From assembly GCA_018398765.1 (NCBI GenBank), contig JAHBMJ010001336.1, positions 1 to 31,970 of the forward strand: a stretch of 31,970 nt of DNA, written 5' to 3'. This stretch comes from Chromera velia (Eukaryota; Sar; Chromeraceae). Position numbers and translations under genes: made by a program. Below, piece by piece: positions 26,842 to 31,970 of this stretch (position 1 is its first letter; every line of letters begins with the position of its first letter). A model generated the notes under the pieces. It did no database searches. It was not told the DNA's origin and saw only the letters and a program-made list of their open reading frames with translations.

Positions 26842-27406
26842 AAAACAAACTGCGCGCACGGCTGTGTCAGAGTTGCTGAATGACTCAGCGGCCTTTCCCA
26901 TCTTCCCCTCCCTCCCCAACAGACCACTTATTTCACTTGCTCAAGGTCTCCACCTTTTCTGTACATATATCCAATAAATATGCGACTAACTTGACCACAA
27001 GAAACAACACGAACATGCTCTGCCTCTGTGTCTGCCGATGGGTCAGTTTCTGCCGTCTCTGGATGTATGTGATTCTGACTCCCTTGACTATCGGACACAA
27101 AGAAGGAAATATCGCTGCTCTCCTTCCCATCTTTCCCTCCATTTTTCCTGCAGAGCATCGTTCGCTCCTCCCTTTTCTTCTCTTCTTCTTTGCATGCATG
27201 GGCTACATCCAAACTCAATCGAATGCGCCAAACCTGATAAATACGCACGCATCAAGCATCAACAAATGAAATGCACATGCACAGAGCGAAACAACAATCA
27301 TGAAAACAACAGTCCCTCCCCGTACCCAACCCGGTGACCCACCCACAGACGTATATACATGCACACTTGCACCATGCATGAAACAACACACACAAGGAAC
27401 GAATTG
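26842..27406. other. Stretch downstream of the EF-hand gene, no gene seen
   Basis: Overlapping frames on both strands (26880-27337) show no domain features. This probably includes the 3' untranslated region of the minus-strand EF-hand gene. Confidence 0.4.
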
Positions 27407-28470
27407 CTATGCAAATACCCCCTTTTCGTCTTTCGAGTCCTCCCACGCCTTCCCCTTCTCCAGATCCTTCTCATCGTCATCCTCCGGACTGGTGTCTCTC
27501 TTTTCTACCAACATGTCCACCACAATGTTCTGAAATTCATCAAACGAAATTTGCCCGTCTCCGTTTTCGTCGTATTTGTCCAACAAGTTGTCTGTCTCTG
27601 ACTTGTCTGGAGGTGGCAACCCGATTTCAGGGTCTTTGCACACTGTCTTAACCATCTTGTAAATCTTCTTCCCCGGGACGAACAGACGCTTCTTCTTGTC
27701 GACTTTCTCTGCACACAGTCAGGGGAAGGCACAGAACGAAAAAAGAGTAAAACGTGGAAAGACACGCAGAATATGTATTAATATGCAGATGCGCATCTTT
27801 TTGCATATGTGAGGACACATACAGCTAGCTATGTACTCAAGGCAGCTAGTGGAGGGTGTGCCGACTGAAATGTATGGCTGTCCACTGCCGTGATGTTCTC
27901 TGGATAGGCAATTGCTTTCGCTTTGACTCACACATAAGAGCCTCTCGATTCTCCCCTGACGAACACCTCACCTCGCTGGCCCCCCTTCTCCTGGGGGGGC
28001 GTGTCTGGTTGAGTGAATGAATGAGTTGATGGGTAGGTGGGTGGGTGGGTGGGTGCGTAGGCGGGCTGGCGGTTGAATGAGTGAAATGTATGGATCCGTG
28101 GATGAGTTGACGGCACGGGATATGTGTGAAACAAAGTGAGCATGGACTAGCTTTAACGAATACCGAATGTACGTTTGCAAAACCAGGATATGCGTGTACG
28201 GCAACGAGCGATAGCCAGCCAGTATACATATAGAAGTGCCGTTAGAGCAAGGAGGGCCAGCAAAAGTGAGAGATAGGGACGGAAACAGAATGACTGCGCA
28301 TCATTGAGGCAAGCATCCTTCTACTGACCAAAGATTCGTTCGCAGACTTCATTCAACTTGGCTCTGTTTCTGAGAATTCGGTCGTACTTGTTCTTCGGTT
28401 TTGTCTTCATGTCCACCTTCCCTTGGATCAGGTTCTCGTGCTGAGAACCTGAGCTTGCGCCGCACCCCAT
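27407..28470 (-). CDS. Small EF-hand protein with MGC lipidation signal (2 exons)
   Basis: Exon 1 is 28470-28329 and exon 2 is 27708-27407; the intron (GTCAGT...TGCAG, 620 bases) joins in phase to give 147 residues. The start reads MGCGASSGSQHENL: Gly2 fits N-myristoylation and Cys3 palmitoylation, which would place the protein on membranes. A degenerate EF-hand-like helix pair covers about 40-72 (NEVCERIFEKVDKKKRLFVP, then KKIYKMVK). One canonical EF loop is at 94-105 (DENGDGQISFDE) with Asp, Asn, Asp, Gln, Ser and Glu in the six binding positions. The C-terminus is acidic and Lys-rich (SPEDDDEKDLEKGK). The layout suggests a membrane-tethered calcium sensor. It could be a truncated member of a larger EF-hand family; no enzyme domain is present. 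It is divergent from the light-harvesting gene starting at 29368. Confidence 0.85.
28020..28070 (+). repeat. GGGT/GAAT-rich short tandem repeats in the EF-hand gene intron
   Basis: GGTGGGTGGGTGGGTGGGTG preceded by GAATGAATGAG, inside the intron at 27709-28328. The G-runs could form a quadruplex on this strand, which is the antisense strand of the intron. Confidence 0.75.
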
Positions 28471-29367
28471 CCTCTTTTCCTGTTTTCTGCCCCTTTCTTC
28501 GAACTGCTTTGCGGGGTTAGTACCGAAGGTAAGAGACTCTGCGTTGTTCTCTCCCTTGCTGTGCCGACGGCTTCACAGCAAACAGAGAGGGGCTTGCCTG
28601 TCTCTGTGCGTGCACTGAAGGAGTGTCTATCGCCAGGAAACAAACTGAAGCTGCTGAGTATCGGATCGTTTCTTCTCGACTCGAACAAACTCGCCAAATG
28701 GTCTGGAAGAGCAACGCTCCTTCGCAAGCTTGTGTGCGAGTGTCTCTTCCAGGCAGTTTCTGGAAAGAATCAGAAAAACTGGCGGCCCGATGAACGATTT
28801 GTCAGGGAGAAGATTGTGTGCACAAATACTGTATTACTGTTACTGGCAAGGCTTAGCTATGGTCTATACAGGTCAAGATATATCTTCTTCGACAACTCGC
28901 TCTGCAGGGGCTTATAACCTCGACTCTCTGAATTAATCGATTTTCATTTCAATTTGACTGACCTTAATTTCTCATGCATCGCGGAATTTCCGCGCGGCCC
29001 GCGGGACCGACCGTGCATGCATGGTCCGAAAAAACATGCATGCCGCGCGTACGAGTGCGGCCCCGTCAGACAGTTTTACGCGCAATTTTGGCCCTCTAGG
29101 CCCCGCGCGATTGAGAAAGAGCCCCAAAAGTTGCAGAGACGGATCGCACGGATCTCCGCTGCTATTGCGAGCCAGCAGCAAGCACTTTTCATCCGTGTGC
29201 ATGATTTAGCTCAAGAGAGAAAAGGCCACAGTCTCCCTTGCACCTTCCCCTTTTCGCAAAGCACAAGTGTAGACATTTCCGGACTGGGCCATCGTGTCAC
29301 AGGTGCGGCAGCTCTTGTTTCTTCTGTGTTTCTTTCAAAGCGAAGAAAACAAAAACCATCCATCAAG
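28471..29367. promoter_or_regulatory. Divergent intergenic region between EF-hand and light-harvesting genes
   Basis: About 900 bases separate two start codons that face away from each other. The right half contains CGCGGAA-T-TTCCGCG (28980-28994), GGACC...GGTCC flanking GTGCATGCATG (about 29004-29027), and ATGCATGCCGCGCG (about 29037-29050). GCATGC is the classic ApiAP2 motif in apicomplexans. A shared promoter is inferred. Frames here (28561-28917, and 28954 onward leading into the next gene) have no family features and are taken as leader sequence. Confidence 0.35.
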
Positions 29368-30606
29368 ATGAAGCTCTTGGTTGGAACCCTCGCTGCCTCT
29401 CTGCTGGCTGGTGACGCGACCGCTTTCGTCAGCCCGTCCCCCCTCCTTTCCCGGTCTCCCGCCCCTTCCAGCAGGACAGTCCTCAATGAGAGGTCGGTTT
29501 TTTTGTTTCTTTTGTGCGCAGACTGACAGGTGGCACATCACTGTGTGCGCGAGCGTTAAGCTCTCTCCATGCAAGAGAGAACAGAATTGTTTACTGGGCG
29601 ATATCGGTTGGGTGGGGGTTCGCGGGAAAGGGTCAGCGCTATGTGACAGCAAATCGAAAATGAACGGGTGTGTCGTGGAAGCGTCGAGGGGGGGCCAGGA
29701 AAGATGCAGAGAGGATGGGAAATGAGTTGCTGACTTCAGAGACGGCATGAACAATTTTCGAGAGACGGCAAGTGTGGATCAGACAGACGTGTGGGAAGGA
29801 AAGGTGGCAAGTCGTCTTCCAGGAGGTAGATACATCAGTGGTAGCTGTGAGGGGGTCTGTGGGGGTGAAAAGTGAGCTGGCAGAACAGCAGGGAACTTGT
29901 CAGTCTGTTGATCTGTGAAAGAGGTGAAAAGGTTTCAAAGGAGACAGCGGGAGACTGAAAGAGTTTCGGTGTGTAGAGTGGAGGTGGCGAGGGTTGGGGT
30001 GACAGTTGCGGATGCGGTGGTATGAAATTACACCAGGATTGTGTTGTCAGAAGCGGGGGTGAATGGGTGGGCAGGCTCCTGAAGAGAGGGTGGGGAAGGA
30101 CACGAAAGCGGGGAAACAGGGGTTCAATGGAAAGAGGACGGGAAGGACAGATGGCGGAGGACACGAAGGCAGTTTGCTTTGGAGCGAAGCAGCCTGAAGA
30201 GATCCAGCGAAGAGGGAGTGATTTCAGCTCTGTTGCAGCTTCAGAAAGAGGGAGGGAAAGTTTTTTTCCGTTTTACTGTCTTCTCTTGAGTCATTCGTTC
30301 TCTTCCTCCAAGTGGAGCAGCCAGAAGACAAGACAAGGCAGATCGATACAGAAAAGAAATTCTGTGCAGCAGGGGCGGTTGGGGTTCAACTCACTTCCTG
30401 TTGACAGTTCGTGCTTACCATTTTTCTTTGTGTGGGAGGTGATCGTGAAACACAAAGACGAAGACGTCAAGACTGCCCCAGAGAAATGGCTCCTCCCTGT
30501 CTAGCGGAATTATCACAGGTCCAGCCATGTGTATTTATGTATGTATGTATGTATGTATGTATGTATGAATGCGTGCGTGCGTGCGTGTGTGTGTGTGCGT
30601 GCGTGT

Positions 30607-30646
<40 letters not shown>

Positions 30647-30735
30647 CCCCAGCCCGGAATTCCTCAAGGAGCCCGGTGTGGTGCCTCCCACAGGATTTTG
30701 GGACCCTGCGGGGTTCTGCAACGGCTGCGATCCCT
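29368..30735 (+). CDS. Plastid light-harvesting (chlorophyll-binding) protein, 5' exons only
   Basis: Exon 1 (29368-29492) encodes MKLLVGTLAASLLAGDATA, a signal peptide, then FVSPSPLLSRSPAPSSRTVL, a Ser/Pro/Arg-rich transit peptide. The ATA|F junction is the aromatic +1 cleavage motif (ASAFAP type) of complex plastids. Exon 2 (30647-30735) joins in phase and reads SPSPEFLKEPGVVPPTGFWD, then PAGFCNGCDP. The GV--P-GF-DP-GF pattern is the stroma-side start of FCP/LHC antenna proteins, just before the first chlorophyll-binding helix (E-KHGR). That helix is not in the window: exon 2 ends at GT (GTACGT) and the next intron runs through the GT repeats past 31970. The product would bind chlorophyll and carotenoid in thylakoids. 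Two cysteines in the CNGC stretch are unusual here. The subfamily cannot be told. Confidence 0.72.
30535..30643. repeat. (TATG)n-(CGTG)n-(GT)n tract ending at a 3' splice site
   Basis: TATG units (30535-30567), then CGTG units, then pure GT (about 30609-30643), directly followed by GCAG and exon 2 of the light-harvesting gene. No pyrimidine tract lies between repeat and acceptor. Confidence 0.9.
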
Positions 30736-31349
30736 GTACGTTTGTTTCCCTTCGTGCGTATGCCCGAGACAGAGTATGTGAGGGTCTGTATGCCCGAGAG
30801 AGAAAGAGAGGCACGGAGTTGCCTCTTGACCTCTCTTCTCTTCTCTTCTCTTCTCTCTTCATGAAAAAGACTGCGCCATGACTTGTTTTTGCTGCTTTTT
30901 CCGGATGCGCGTTGTCCACAGATGTTCACTCGCTTGTTGTCGCTTCTCTTCTGTCTCATTTGCTTCTCTGTTGTCGCATTTTTGTTTGTGCATGAAGCAC
31001 GTGTGTTGGCGCGTACTCATACCTGTGTGTGTTTCTGCGTTTCGTATCTGTGTGACATGCATGTATGTGCATGAATTCGCTGCGTGAGGATGTGCGATGT
31101 TTTTGCATCCATTCTTGGCGCGAGTGTGTGGTGTTGCGGGGGCACGCTTCCTTTTCAAAAATTCATAGGAAGAGATCCCATCTCCACGAGCAGTTCATTC
31201 ACTGTATCTCTTGATGCAGTAAAGCAGCATCCGTTGTTTTGTTTGGCAGCGACTGCCTGCAGATGATCCTGTCGACCTGAGACGGGCAGCTGTGCTTGTA
31301 CTTGTTTCGACCATCTGTGTTGATGCAATTCGTGGCTGTGTGTGCCGTG
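30736..31349 (+). other. Start of intron 2 of the light-harvesting gene; no exon seen
   Basis: Searched for the expected E-KHGR helix exon and did not find it in any plus-strand frame. Contains a TCTCT-repeat tract at 30829-30858 and TGTG-rich sequence. Confidence 0.45.

Positions 31350-31970
<621 letters not shown>

Noticed and set aside
28561-28917. 118-codon plus-strand frame upstream of the EF-hand gene
   Set aside because: It starts with GTG, has no family features, and overlaps the minus-strand leader of the EF-hand gene. Kept as leader/promoter sequence.

Overview
This is eukaryotic nuclear DNA. Its protein-coding genes are split by GT-AG introns. It is rich in microsatellites and holds the remains of non-LTR retrotransposons and short inverted-repeat elements. 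One gene starts with a signal peptide ending ATA|FVSP and continues into a light-harvesting-type N-terminus, which is the bipartite plastid presequence of algae with complex (secondary) plastids. That presequence, the many GCATGC palindromes (the ApiAP2-type motif of the apicomplexan relatives) and the intermediate GC content fit a chromerid alga such as Chromera velia. The species is inference; the complex-plastid alga is well supported.

Layout: 1-5 kb is a repeat graveyard: the 3' end of a retroelement on + (1-687), a decayed LINE on - (1278-2830), and a decayed low-complexity protein gene on - (about 3318-4562). 5-6.5 kb is AT-rich with a degenerate 11-bp minisatellite and a 24-bp perfect palindrome. 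At 6566-7780 (-) lies an intact protein with two HNH nuclease domains. 8604-9700 is a 1.1-kb element with 16-bp terminal inverted repeats and a perfect 9-bp target duplication. 9.9-11.05 kb is (CT)n/(GT)n microsatellite with a duplicated module. 12251-13725 is a foldback element (about 453 bp) split by a 1-kb LINE.

The gene-rich half begins at 15172. A 12-exon malic enzyme (668 aa, mitochondrial presequence, all catalytic residues present) runs to 20690. A three-exon cytochrome P450-like gene (22015-24614, 647 aa) keeps the membrane anchor, the ExxR helix and the overall fold signature, but has lost the heme-ligand cysteine and the I-helix threonine. This P450-like pseudoenzyme is the most interesting object here. 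On the - strand, 27407-28470 encodes a 147-aa EF-hand protein with an MGC (myristoyl/palmitoyl) N-terminus. It is divergently arranged with the 5' part of a plastid light-harvesting-type gene (+, from 29368) that runs out of the window through an intron full of GT repeats.

The genes do not form one pathway. They are single metabolic, signalling and photosynthetic genes in a repeat-laden locus. Exon joins were worked out by eye from reading phase, splice dinucleotides and family alignment from memory.
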